A DNA stretch of 64,000 nt from Planctomycetota bacterium (lineage in GTDB: Bacteria > Planctomycetota > UBA8742 > UBA2392), in contig JADKGX010000002.1 in the NCBI GenBank assembly GCA_016722065.1, forward strand, positions 558,001 to 622,000. Direction: 5' to 3'. How positions within the stretch are numbered: the stretch's first letter is position 1; each line of letters opens with the position of its first letter. Shown one piece after another: positions 8,218-17,400 of the stretch. The notes under the pieces were generated by a model. The model made no database searches. It was not told where the DNA came from and saw only the letters and a program-made list of their open reading frames with translations. Position numbers and translations under genes: made by a program.

Positions 8218-10065
8218 ATGACTTGTCTTGAATGCAGGAGTGAAAACCAGCTTGGCGCTTTGCGTTGCAAGCGCTGCGGTGCCTTACTTTCTGTGGCGTC
8301 GGTGGCGCCGTCGGGGACATACACCGGCGATCAATTGAGTATGGCCTCACGGGCTGTGCCGACGCGCCAGCGTGCCGAAAATCTGCTGCCCGGCGCACGT
8401 GAGTATTCGCTGATCGATTCAATGTCGATGGCACCCGACGGATCCCTGCGCGCCCAGGTAGACGAAGACCGGGTGCTGTTCTATCGCCCCGCAGCGGGAA
8501 CCGGCGACGCTTACCGACTGGAGGGTGTGCTTGGCCAAGGCGGCCTGGGTGTGGTGTTTCGCGGCGTGGACACCAGCAACGGCAAAGCCGTAGCGGTCAA
8601 GCGGCCACTGTTTGCGCCCGGCACACGCCGCAACCAGGTTGAAGACCTGCTGCGCGAAGGTCTGGCAGCGGCACAAGTGTCCCACCCCAACGTGTTGCGC
8701 ACCCTTGACGCGAACATCGATAGCGAAGGGCCGTTTCTGGTGACGGAGTTGATTGATGGCCCGGACCTCTCACGCGTGGTTAAAGAACATGGGGCATTGG
8801 ACGAACAGCGCGCCGCGCGCATTCTGATGGCCCTGTGCCATGCCATGGGCAATGCCCACGCATCGGGCCTGATTCACCGCGACCTCAAACCCTCTAACGT
8901 AGTTCTGGACGCGCGGGACAAGCCCTATATTCTCGATTTCGGGTTAGCGCGCAGCATGCTTGATGTCCGCGTCGACGAGGCCGGCCGATTCCTGGGCACC
9001 CCGGGCTATGTCGCGCCAGAGCAAGCCCGCAACGCAGCCCGCGCTGACCACCGTGCAGACATCTACTCGCTGGGCGTGACGATGTACGTCATGCTTACCG
9101 CAAAGCCACCGCAGCCCCTCGAGATTGATGCCCTGCCCGAACATTGGCAGTTACCGCTGGGTCGTGCGACCCACCCAGACCCCGCCGTTCGCCAACTCAA
9201 TTGCTTCGAGCTCGCGCGCGACCTTCTGGCCGCCTGTGCGCCAAAGGCTGGCATCTGTATCTGCTGCAACGGTAGTTTGGCAGTATCGAACCTTTGCCCC
9301 CATTGCGGCCTGGACGTGTCGCTGCCCTGCCCGGCCTGTGGGGCGCCCAACAGGCCAGACGCAGTGCACTGTGCAGCTTGTCGCCGCGAAGTGCGCCAAT
9401 CGGCTGCCCAGGCCTGCAAGCAGTCTTTTGCGATGGCATTGCGCAATGCCAACCATTTGGTCAACGCGCAAAGCTGCTTCGACTGGGCGATGGCCGACGC
9501 CGGACCCGATCCCGGACCCAAGCTGATGGGCCTTGCCCAACTGCGGCAGGAACAAACAACCTTGCACCAGCGAACTTACGCCGCAAGGCTGGCTTTTTCG
9601 CGCGCCCAATCCATTCAGGCCGAAAGAGGCGAGTTTGCAGCATTGGTTGCATTTCACGATGCTGCCAAGCTGGATAAGTCCTATGAGCCGGCATACTTGA
9701 ATTGCCTAGCCTGGGTAAACCCCGCGGCGCTGCCAGATGAAGGTGAAGCACCCCTAAGCGAAGGCGATCTGCAGCGCGCCGTTTACAGCGGCGACGATGT
9801 AACGGCGAACCGCTATTACCGTGAGCGCGAGAAATCCGTGCAGCTGGCCATGGCAGCTGGCAACACGTCGGCGCACAGGATACTGCCGGAGATAGACCGC
9901 CAGCGAAAGCGCATCGCACGGCGCTGGAAGATACGGACACTGTTGATCATGGGTGCTTTGATCGGCCTGTATGTGTTGAACGTAGTGTTCGGCATATGGC
10001 AAAAACTTTTCGAGTTGCGGGATCGTCGGAACCATACGCCAACCGTCAAACACTTCCGGGATTGA
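8218..10065 (+). CDS. Ser/Thr protein kinase with zinc ribbons and C-terminal membrane anchor
   Basis: The 615-residue kinase opens with a zinc ribbon (CLEC...CKRC, Cys 3, 6, 17, 20). The kinase domain (about 98-370) has G-loop GQGGLGVV, K128 in AVAVK, catalytic HRDLKPSN (220-227), DFG (240-242) and APEQ, so it should be active. Two further ribbons follow (CICC...CPHC, then CPAC...CAAC), then a helical region and one transmembrane helix at about 572-594. This order places the kinase in the cytoplasm, tail-anchored. The start at 8218 begins exactly at the first ribbon; the open frame extends upstream into the catalase-like gene and is not used here. ATG 8158 is an alternative. TATACT at 8185-8190 could be a -10 element. 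Substrates are unknown. Confidence 0.85.
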   Translation: MTCLECRSENQLGALRCKRCGALLSVASVAPSGTYTGDQLSMASRAVPTRQRAENLLPGAREYSLIDSMSMAPDGSLRAQVDEDRVLFYRPAAGTGDAYRLEGVLGQGGLGVVFRGVDTSNGKAVAVKRPLFAPGTRRNQVEDLLREGLAAAQVSHPNVLRTLDANIDSEGPFLVTELIDGPDLSRVVKEHGALDEQRAARILMALCHAMGNAHASGLIHRDLKPSNVVLDARDKPYILDFGLARSMLDVRVDEAGRFLGTPGYVAPEQARNAARADHRADIYSLGVTMYVMLTAKPPQPLEIDALPEHWQLPLGRATHPDPAVRQLNCFELARDLLAACAPKAGICICCNGSLAVSNLCPHCGLDVSLPCPACGAPNRPDAVHCAACRREVRQSAAQACKQSFAMALRNANHLVNAQSCFDWAMADAGPDPGPKLMGLAQLRQEQTTLHQRTYAARLAFSRAQSIQAERGEFAALVAFHDAAKLDKSYEPAYLNCLAWVNPAALPDEGEAPLSEGDLQRAVYSGDDVTANRYYREREKSVQLAMAAGNTSAHRILPEIDRQRKRIARRWKIRTLLIMGALIGLYVLNVVFGIWQKLFELRDRRNHTPTVKHFRD

Positions 10066-10186
10066 CGGGGTCAGTTGCGGTTTTGCGCAACACCTTGTTC
10101 AAGGTCATGAAACGCATCTCGCACACGCGCGCCAAGCACAATGAACGATCGGTGAAACACCAGTCAACCTTGCGCCCCGCACCAAT

Positions 10187-10807
10187 TCAGCCATCGGCAG
10201 CATAGGCTTGCCGGAGATACTTCTTCACTTCGGCATCGATGTCGGTGGGCTGCTTGATCTCTATTCGGTGGGTAATGCGGTCGCCTTTCTTTTCGCCTCC
10301 GGTGCTTTTGAGGCGGCTTGTTGCCTTGACGCCCCTTAGACAAAACCCTAAGTCAATCCGCGTCAGCGTGGTTGGCTTGATTTGTGCAAACACATGGTTG
10401 CGATACAGCGGCACCATCGTCTTGCATGGGCAGGCCTTGACGTCTTTGCCCTGCGCAAACCCCAGTTGCAACAACGCTTCATACAGCGGGCGCAGGTGAG
10501 CTTTCCTGGGCGGGTACTGGGCGTCAACGAAAGCGACTGCCTGCTTTAGATAAACCTTGGGTTCCCAGTCCCATCCGCGCGGCGCAACGTTGTGGGCACG
10601 TTCGGCCAGCCACCAGGCTGTGTTGCTGCCAAGCTTGAGCGTGGTCTTGAGCCACTCTCGCGCTGCCTTTTCCGTGGCCGGGCCCTGGACGCGAATGAAC
10701 TTCAGCCATTGGACCAGGTCGCGGCCGGTTTTGGCCTTCAAGGTGGCAACCCAGTCAACCATCATCTGAACGCCGGGGTGTACGCTGTAGGAATTGGGCT
10801 TGGACAT
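10187..10807 (-). CDS. DUF4287/DUF5655-like protein
   Basis: The 206-residue cytoplasmic protein has an N-terminal helical part typical of DUF4287 (KTGRDLVQWLKFI, AREWLKTTLKLGSNTAWWLAERA). Its C-terminal part is DUF5655-like, with KACPCKTMVPLYRNHVFAQIKP, TRIDLGFCLRG and HRIEIKQPTDIDAEVKKYLRQAY. Such proteins are annotated only as predicted transport-related or DNA-binding-like, with no demonstrated role. It begins 38 bases after the diiron-protein gene on the same strand and may be its last operon member. A small hairpin (GTTGCG/CGCAAC, 10074-10091) lies between it and the convergent kinase gene. Family call moderate; function unknown. Confidence 0.6.
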   Translation of the reverse strand: MSKPNSYSVHPGVQMMVDWVATLKAKTGRDLVQWLKFIRVQGPATEKAAREWLKTTLKLGSNTAWWLAERAHNVAPRGWDWEPKVYLKQAVAFVDAQYPPRKAHLRPLYEALLQLGFAQGKDVKACPCKTMVPLYRNHVFAQIKPTTLTRIDLGFCLRGVKATSRLKSTGGEKKGDRITHRIEIKQPTDIDAEVKKYLRQAYAADG

Positions 10808-10845
10808 TGGGTGGGCATCTCCAGCCGGTCCATTACAACCGGCCT

Positions 10846-12090
10846 CTACATGAAGTTTGGCGTATGCAGGTCGCTGAGGGTTTGCGCCTGGTCGTGGCTG
10901 AAGCCTGCGCTTGCCAGCCGCTTGATGCGGTTCTCGTGCATCACGTTCAGCAGTTCGCGATAGGTTTCGTGGCCGCGCCGCACAGAAGGCGGGTCGATAC
11001 CCCGCGCCACCAGGATGGTCAGTGCGTCCTGCACTGCCGCCGGAACGCCGTTGACGCCAGCCAGTGTGGCGCTGCGCCTTCGCACGGCAGCCTCCAGCCG
11101 TCCATAGAGTGCCGGGTCTTGCTGCAGGGCGTGCTTTACGTGGCTCATGCCAAAGTGGACATGGCGCGTTTCATCCGCCCGGGCGCGGCGCACGATATCG
11201 GCCGTGACTTCATCGGGCGCGTTCACTTCAATGTAACGCAGCAGGTCCAGAAACGTGCCTTCGCCCAGCACGCTAAGCAGAAACGCGGCCTCGGTGAAAT
11301 CCTCCAGCATCAGCAGCGAATGCAGGCTGGCGCTTGTCGTTGCATGGCTGATTCCCAGCCCGCCCCCGCCCTTACGCGCGCGTTTCAGAAACACATCAAT
11401 GTGTCGGGCCTCGTCGGCAAGCTGCGTGGAAAGAAACATGCCGACTTCTACATAGGCCGGATGAACACGTGCGATAAACCGGCTTGGGACGTACAGCGCG
11501 GACAGCTCGTTTTCCGCCAGAAAGGTCATGATCTGGCCCAGGGCCTGTTGCAGTGGCGGCGACAGCGGCTTGATACGGTCCCAGGCAATATCGGTGTCGC
11601 CGTTCCACTGGGCGCTGACGGCCTGGTCGTACAGCGCCGCGACGTCAGGAGGTGCGGTACGGTCGCGGTCGTTCAGGGCAAAAGGGTATGCCGGGCCGCC
11701 GGGCTCCACTCGTGCACCACGGGGCGCAAAGCCTGTGCCCGGGTCAGCCTTGGCCGGAAATGGCACGGCCTCCAGCACCGTGGCCGCGTCCAGCCGCCCA
11801 GCGCGGGTCGGCAAGTCCTGGTTGATCTCCATGATCCCGCGCGGCGCGCCCAAACTTCCCTTTTGGATCAGCAGGCGTGTGAAGCCGGTTTGCGCCGACG
11901 ACTCCAAGAGTTCATGGTGTTCGAGTTTGCACCACGTGAAGAACTCATCGGCTATGGCCGGCGTGCGTGAATGCACGGCAAGCACGCCGCCTGGCTCCAT
12001 GCCGTTCAACGCCGGGCGCACCAGTGCCAGCAGCCCGCCGCCAAAGGGCAGGTCGCCGCCATCAATGGCAACCGTCGCCAACCTGCCCAT
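10846..12090 (-). CDS. TusA-like domain fused to a ferritin-like diiron protein
   Basis: Residues 1-78 resemble a TusA/SirA fold (VAIDGGDLPFGGGLLALVRPALNGMEPGG, then DEFFTWCKLEHHELLE), but the sulfur-carrying CPxP motif is absent; the equivalent stretch reads LPFGG. From about 150 to 390 the protein is a four-helix ferritin-like domain. Carboxylate and ExxH ligands are E193 or E195, E227-A-R-H230, a Glu near 264-278, and E307-T-R-H310, so a dinuclear iron or Fe/Mn site is likely. That suggests oxygen-dependent chemistry on an unknown substrate. Its ATG overlaps the TAA stop of the PhnD-like gene (TAATG), so the two are translationally coupled. The fusion is unusual; no product is assigned. 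Confidence 0.65.
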   Translation of the reverse strand: MGRLATVAIDGGDLPFGGGLLALVRPALNGMEPGGVLAVHSRTPAIADEFFTWCKLEHHELLESSAQTGFTRLLIQKGSLGAPRGIMEINQDLPTRAGRLDAATVLEAVPFPAKADPGTGFAPRGARVEPGGPAYPFALNDRDRTAPPDVAALYDQAVSAQWNGDTDIAWDRIKPLSPPLQQALGQIMTFLAENELSALYVPSRFIARVHPAYVEVGMFLSTQLADEARHIDVFLKRARKGGGGLGISHATTSASLHSLLMLEDFTEAAFLLSVLGEGTFLDLLRYIEVNAPDEVTADIVRRARADETRHVHFGMSHVKHALQQDPALYGRLEAAVRRRSATLAGVNGVPAAVQDALTILVARGIDPPSVRRGHETYRELLNVMHENRIKRLASAGFSHDQAQTLSDLHTPNFM

Positions 12091-12899
12091 TACCAGCCCT
12101 TCTGGTCATCCAGCGCGGCCCGCAGGCTGGCGTAACCTTCTTGCCGCGGAGGCATCCACTGCTTGAGGCCTTCAAGTTCCAGAATCCGACGGTGCTCGGG
12201 GATCTCCCACTTCATGGCGAACAGGCCTTTCTTGAATAGCTCCAGTTTGCTCGCACTCAGCGTCGGCAGGGCATCAAACATGCAGTGGTCAAATCCTGGC
12301 GTGGTCCACAACACTTCCAGCTTGCCGGTGTCGATGCGACCGGCGGCTTGCTCCAGCACCCAGATCAGGTCGCCTACGGTGCCAGCCTGGGCGCGGCCTT
12401 CGTGCAGCGCCTTCAACACATCCAACTCGCTGGTGCCGGTGTCGCCGTGTTTGCCTACATCGGTGTCAAAGGGAAGCAGCCTGACGGTCGACAAATCAAT
12501 GCCCTGTTGTCCAAGAAAATGCAGGGGCAGTATCCGCGCCTGGGTACTGTCGCGGCTGCCCACGGCCAGTGTTTTCCCTGCAAGGTCTTTCAGCGACTTG
12601 ATCCCGGCATCCTTGCGCACAATCACGCGCGAGCGGAAATCTCGGTCGGAATCCCGCATGCCCAGACTCAACGACTTCCCCTCCGTCCGCTTCTGCACGC
12701 GAACATGGGCCAGTGGCGTGTTCCAGGCGATGTCAATGTGCCCGGCCAGCAGGGATTCCACCTGTCGCTCGTAGTTGCTGAACAGGCAGAAGTCCATCGG
12801 CACCGACTGCTTGCGAAAGTGTTCGCGGATGCCCTCCCAGATCGGCACGACCTTGGCGTCATAGGCGACGGCGCCAAGCAGGATGTTCTCATCGGCCAT
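12090..12899 (-). CDS. PhnD/SsuA-type substrate-binding protein without signal peptide
   Basis: The 269-residue protein has the periplasmic-binding-protein type II fold of phosphonate/transferrin-like binding proteins: NYERQVESLLAGHIDIAWNTPLAHV, DLAGKTLAVGSRDSTQARILP, LKALHEGRAQAGTVGDL and a closing GLFAMKWEIPEHRRILELEGLKQW. It begins directly with MADENILLGAVAYD, has no signal peptide or lipobox, and no ABC permease or ATPase is nearby. It is therefore more likely a cytoplasmic ligand-binding or enzymatic protein than a transporter part. ATG with GGAG 9 bases upstream. It is coupled by a 1-base overlap to the diiron fusion downstream. Fold call good; role inferred from context only. Confidence 0.7.
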   Translation of the reverse strand: MADENILLGAVAYDAKVVPIWEGIREHFRKQSVPMDFCLFSNYERQVESLLAGHIDIAWNTPLAHVRVQKRTEGKSLSLGMRDSDRDFRSRVIVRKDAGIKSLKDLAGKTLAVGSRDSTQARILPLHFLGQQGIDLSTVRLLPFDTDVGKHGDTGTSELDVLKALHEGRAQAGTVGDLIWVLEQAAGRIDTGKLEVLWTTPGFDHCMFDALPTLSASKLELFKKGLFAMKWEIPEHRRILELEGLKQWMPPRQEGYASLRAALDDQKGW

Positions 12900-12930
12900 T
12901 GGTTTTCTCCGTGTTACGCTGACTCAGGAC

Positions 12931-12960
12931 GCGCGGGCCTGAATCCTACCAGGCCCGCGC
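12931..12960 (-). terminator. Hairpin between acyl-CoA dehydrogenase-like and PhnD-like genes
   Basis: An 11-bp perfect stem (GCGCGGGCCTG with CAGGCCCGCGC) and 8-base loop lie in the 85-base gap on the minus-strand transcript. No U-tract follows, so it may attenuate or stabilise rather than terminate. Confidence 0.45.
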
Positions 12961-12984
12961 TTTCAGGATGCAACAGGACAGGAC

Positions 12985-14151
12985 CTAGAACAGCGGAAGC
13001 CCGGTCAGGGCCTTGCCCATGAAGTCGTCCAGGTGATCCACGGTGGGTGCCATGACCCAGCCTGCGCGGGCGTCCCGGAACAAGCGTTCAATGGGCAGAT
13101 GCTGGCTGAATGCCGCGCCGCCGCAGGCTTTCATGGCCAGGTCTGTAACACCAACTGCCGTATCCACGGCACTACGGCGACTTTGCAGAACACGAAGTGG
13201 CGTCATGGCGTCCGGCTTTTCCATCTCCCCCACCGTGTACCCCAACAAGGCCCGCGAGCGATCCGTGGCCACGGCCATGTCGGCCAGTCGCGCACGCAGG
13301 TTGGGCAGGTCACGCAACTTTTGCGACGTGAAATCAATGCTGGAACCCTGCAGGTGGCCACTTGTCAACTCAATCGCCTTCAGGCACAGGCCGTGGCTCA
13401 TGGCCGAAGTGCCCACCACAAACCATGGCAACACGACTTGCAGCATGCCGTCGGCGCCCTTGCCTTGTTCGGTCAACACGTCACCGGCGGGAATCTTGTA
13501 CCCATTCAACTGCACAGGCGCTGAATCGTTGCCGCGCAAACCAACGCCCGAGAACGAGCCCTGTATCTCCACCCCGGGCTGCCCGTTGCGCACAAGATAA
13601 AGGGTGCTTGCCAGCGCCGATGGTGCACCAGGCATACGTGCGCTGCTGACAAAGCTTTGTGCGGCGCGGGCCGAAGTGACCCAGCTCTTGCTTGCGTCGG
13701 TCTTGAAATTGGCGCCATCGGCAACCAGGCCGGAACTGGGCGCCCAGAAATTGCTGCGCGAGCCCTTTTCACTGAAGGCCAGCGTTGTCAGGTGCTTGCC
13801 GGAGGCGGCATCTTTTAGTACGGCGGCCTTGTCCTTGAATGTGCCACTGGCGGCAATCTGCTGCGATGCCGTCACGTGCATCACATAGATCATCGCGGTG
13901 GATGCGCACTCTTTGGCTAATTCCTCGGCCACGGCCGCAAAGGTGCGCGGCGGCTGGCCTTTGCCGCCGAATTCGGTGGCAATGCACAGCCCGAGCAACC
14001 CGGCTTTGGCGAGGCCATCGAGACTCTCTTTGGGAAAGCGCGACTTCTGGTCAACTTCTGCCGCGTGCTTGGCAAGAACCTCTTTCGCAACCGTGGATGC
14101 GGTATCGACGATCTTCTGTTGTTCGGCGTTCAAGCCGTACATGTGTGCCAT
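12985..14151 (-). CDS. Acyl-CoA dehydrogenase-fold flavoprotein, possibly non-canonical
   Basis: The 388-residue protein has the full acyl-CoA dehydrogenase layout: N-terminal helices (QQKIVDTASTVAKEV), GLLGLCIATEFGGKG, the FAD-binding middle region (LTTLAFSEKGSRSNFWAP, KSWVTSA) and the C-terminal helical domain ending ACGGAAFSQHLPIERLFRDARAG. The usual Glu before GT near the C terminus appears replaced: the segment reads WVMAPTVDHLDDF. No Glu is evident in the alternative helix-G position (MLQVVLPWFVVG). It may therefore be an oxygenase-like or otherwise altered member. The ATG at 14151 follows AAGGAG by 6 bases; the longer frame to 14364 adds non-homologous sequence. The 5' leader can form two exclusive hairpins. 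Confidence 0.75.
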   Translation of the reverse strand: MAHMYGLNAEQQKIVDTASTVAKEVLAKHAAEVDQKSRFPKESLDGLAKAGLLGLCIATEFGGKGQPPRTFAAVAEELAKECASTAMIYVMHVTASQQIAASGTFKDKAAVLKDAASGKHLTTLAFSEKGSRSNFWAPSSGLVADGANFKTDASKSWVTSARAAQSFVSSARMPGAPSALASTLYLVRNGQPGVEIQGSFSGVGLRGNDSAPVQLNGYKIPAGDVLTEQGKGADGMLQVVLPWFVVGTSAMSHGLCLKAIELTSGHLQGSSIDFTSQKLRDLPNLRARLADMAVATDRSRALLGYTVGEMEKPDAMTPLRVLQSRRSAVDTAVGVTDLAMKACGGAAFSQHLPIERLFRDARAGWVMAPTVDHLDDFMGKALTGLPLF

Positions 14152-14192
14152 GACCTTCTCCTTGTCCAAACCGCGTGGACAAGGTCCACGTC
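14152..14192 (-). promoter_or_regulatory. Candidate two-state leader over a ribosome-binding site
   Basis: Read on the minus strand, CGTGGAC (14190-14184) can pair with GTCCACG (14180-14174). Alternatively CTTGTCCA (14183-14176) can pair with TGGACAAG (14168-14161). The two stems share bases and exclude each other. The second includes the AAG of the AAGGAG ribosome-binding site (14163-14158), which lies 6 bases from the ATG. The layout resembles an anti-sequestor/sequestor pair; a protein-binding palindrome is an alternative. Confidence 0.45.
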
Positions 14193-14426
14193 GGTCAATC
14201 GGGGAAAAATGGGATTTGCCGCACCTCGCACGAGATGAAGGCGGCGGCTCATGTGAAGGGCAACGCCCTGAAGTAAGGCTGTCAGCGCATGGCCAGAGTT
14301 TGTCGATTTGCACAGTGGATGCAAGTTTCGCGTCGCGGGTGAATAATCCGTGACATGCCCGCAACCTGCAAAGCTGCCTGCGCGTAACATGGTGTGTCAG
14401 TTGCTGCTATTGTGCGCGCCACCACC

Positions 14427-17400
14427 ATGGAACCGCCAACGGGGAAAGTGACCCTGGTTTTCACCGACATCGAGGGCAGTACCTCGTTGTGGGAGCGGCA
14501 CCGTGACCAGTTCAAAACCGTGCTGGAACAGCACAACTCCCTGCTGCGCGAAGCCGCCACTCTACAGGGCGGCTATGAGGTCAAAACCGAAGGCGATGCC
14601 TTCTTTCTGGCATTTGGGGCAACGTTGCCAGCGGTGCGCTTTGCGCTGGAGGCCCAGCGGCGACTTGAATCCCTCAAGGCCGGCGACGACGCAGTGCGCG
14701 TGCGCATTGGCATTCACACCGGCGAGCCCCTGGTTGAAATCGATCGTCGCGGGCGGGCAGACTACTTTGGCCCGGCCGTAAACCGCGCGGCGCGCGTGGC
14801 TGCGGCTGGCCATGGCGGACAGACGTTGTTGTCCAAGGCGGCCTGGCATGCCGTTTCCGGCCTGCTGGGTCCGGAACTGGAGACGCTTTCGCTGGGCGAA
14901 GTGCGCCTGCGCGGAATCGAAGAGCCCGAGGGCATTTACCAGCTTGTAACTCCCGGTGCCACCCGACGCGAGTTTCCCCCGCTGCGAGGCATTGCTGAGT
15001 CCCCCACCAACCTGCCGTCGCAGACCACAACGTTTCTGGCCCGGGGCCGCGAGTTGCGTGCGCTTCGCGCACTGCTGATCGGCGAGTCCAGGCGCACGAC
15101 CGACAGCGTCAAGCCCCTTGAAACGTTGGCCCGCGACCCCGGCGTGCCAGACACCAACGTGATTACGCGCAGTACCCTGGGGCGCGATCGTGGCGCACGC
15201 CTGATCACGCTGACCGGGCCCGGCGGTTGCGGCAAGACACGACTGGCAATAGCCCTAGGAACCGAGGTGCTGGGCAATTTCCGCGACGGCGTCTGGTTTG
15301 CCGAGCTAAGCGGAGTCAGTGACGAGTCCGGTCTGTGCACCGCCGTGGCGTCCGCGCTGCGGCTGGAGCTGCCGGCAGGCAAAGGCAGTGCAGTAGAGAA
15401 ACTTGGCTGGGCCCTGGAACAGCGCGAGATGCTGCTGGTTCTGGATACGTTTGAGCATATCGCAGCCCACGCTGCGACTCTGCTTCGGTGGCTGCGGGCC
15501 GCACCCCGGCTGAAACTGATTGTCACCAGCCGCGAGTTGCTGCGCCTGGAGGGCGAAGTCGACTTCAACGTAAGCCCGCTGCCACTTCCCAGCCTGGAGG
15601 GCGTGAACCCGGGAACCAGCAAACTACCGGGCCGGATATCGGATTCTCCGGCCGTGCAGTTATTTCTGGAGCGCGCAGCCCAGGCCAACGCAGGATTCGC
15701 CTTGACCCCCAAGAACGCCCACGCGATTGCCGAAATCGTCAACCGCGTCGACGGCATTCCACTGGCCATCGAACTGGCCGCCGCACGCCTGCGCGGCATG
15801 ACACCCGAACAACTGGCAGAAAGGCTGCGCGGGGGCATTGACCTTCTTTCCACACGCGACCGCGGGCGCGGCAATCGCCAGGCCGCGCTGTCGGACACCA
15901 TCGCCTGGTCCTTTGGGCTGCTGGACACGTGGGAACGCACAGCCCTGCTGCAACTTTCGGTTTTTGAGGGTCCGTTCACGCTGGAATCCGCCGAAGCGGT
16001 GCTGATACTTGACCAGCCCTTTGAGAGCGATGGCAAGGATGAGCCGCCCCCCGAAACGATGGATCTCGTTTTTGGACTGCGCGACAAGAGCCTGCTTTCG
16101 CTGAAATCCGATGATGACCGATACCTGATGGAGATGCTGGGTACGATTCGTGCTTTCGCGTCGCCACGACTGGCCCAATCCGCCAAACCGCAATTCCTGC
16201 AGGAACTTGCGCTGCGACATGCGCGGCACTTCCTGGGCCGGGCCGAGGCCCTGGCCGATCTGCTGGCAAGCCCCATGGGCCAGGGTTTGAAAGAAGCCGA
16301 TGCGTGGGGAATCGCCGACACCCAGGCCGCCGCGCGCTGGGCATTACAGCAGCATCGGGTGGGTCTGGGGCTGGCATTGTGCAATGCGGCCGGCCGTGTG
16401 CTGCACGCGCGAACTCGCTTTTCCGAAATGCAGTCCTTGATGCGCGCGGCCGTGGCAGCCGTGGAATCCGCCGGTGGCGACGACAAATGTGTGGCGGACC
16501 CGGAAGCAAAGCCGCACATCGCCCGCATGTATTCGCTTGCCGCATTGGCCGAACAACGCCAGTTTCACCCGGCTGACGCCATTCTTTACGCGAACCGGGC
16601 GGTGCAACTATCCGCCCAGACCGGCCAAAGTGACGTTGAGGCCGACGGCCTGAACGTGATCGGCATCTTTCAGTTCTATCGCCGCGAAATGGCCCTCGCC
16701 CGGGGCACGTTTGAGCGCGCCCTGGAAGTCAACCGCGCACGCAAAGATGAACGCGCCGTCGCGGCTTCGCTTTCCAACATTGCCATGACGCAAATGGGCG
16801 GGGACTACGAGGCCATGCGCCGCCTGGCCCAGGAAGCCTATGCCATCTATGTCCGCCTGGGCGACCGCCGCGGCCAGGCCCGCACTGCCAACACGTTAGG
16901 CGTTTCCTATGAATGGCTGAGTGACTTTGACCGGGCACGTGAGCTGTATAAGGACAGTATCCGTCTGAAACTGCAGTTGCGAGACGAGCCCGGGGCCGCC
17001 AACAGCCGCGCCAACCTGGCCTCAATGGATTTTCGTCGCCTGGACTTTGCGCCGGCCCTGGAACAGTTTGAACAGTTACTCGAACCCATGCGGCAGGGTG
17101 GCGATAAGTCGAATCTGGCTTTGAGCCTGGAATCTGCCTCGGTGATATGTACCGCGTTGGGACAGCCTGAAAAGGGGCTCGACTACGCCCAGCGCGCCGC
17201 GGTTCTGCGCCGTGACAGCAACGACCAGGGTGGCTTGCTGGACGCCCTTTCCGCCAAGGCAGGCGCCCAGCACGCGTTGAATCAGCGCCTGGACGCCGAA
17301 ACAACCTGTGACGAAATGATTGGCATTGCAGACGACATGCAGCGTCCACAGGACCGGGTGTTTGCCCGCCTGCGGTGCGCGATTTGCGGGCGACCCGAAG

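Noticed and set aside
14936..16528. A 530-codon minus-strand frame antisense to the cyclase/STAND gene.
   Set aside because: Ser/Arg-rich antisense translation; the plus-strand protein has intact Walker motifs through the same region.
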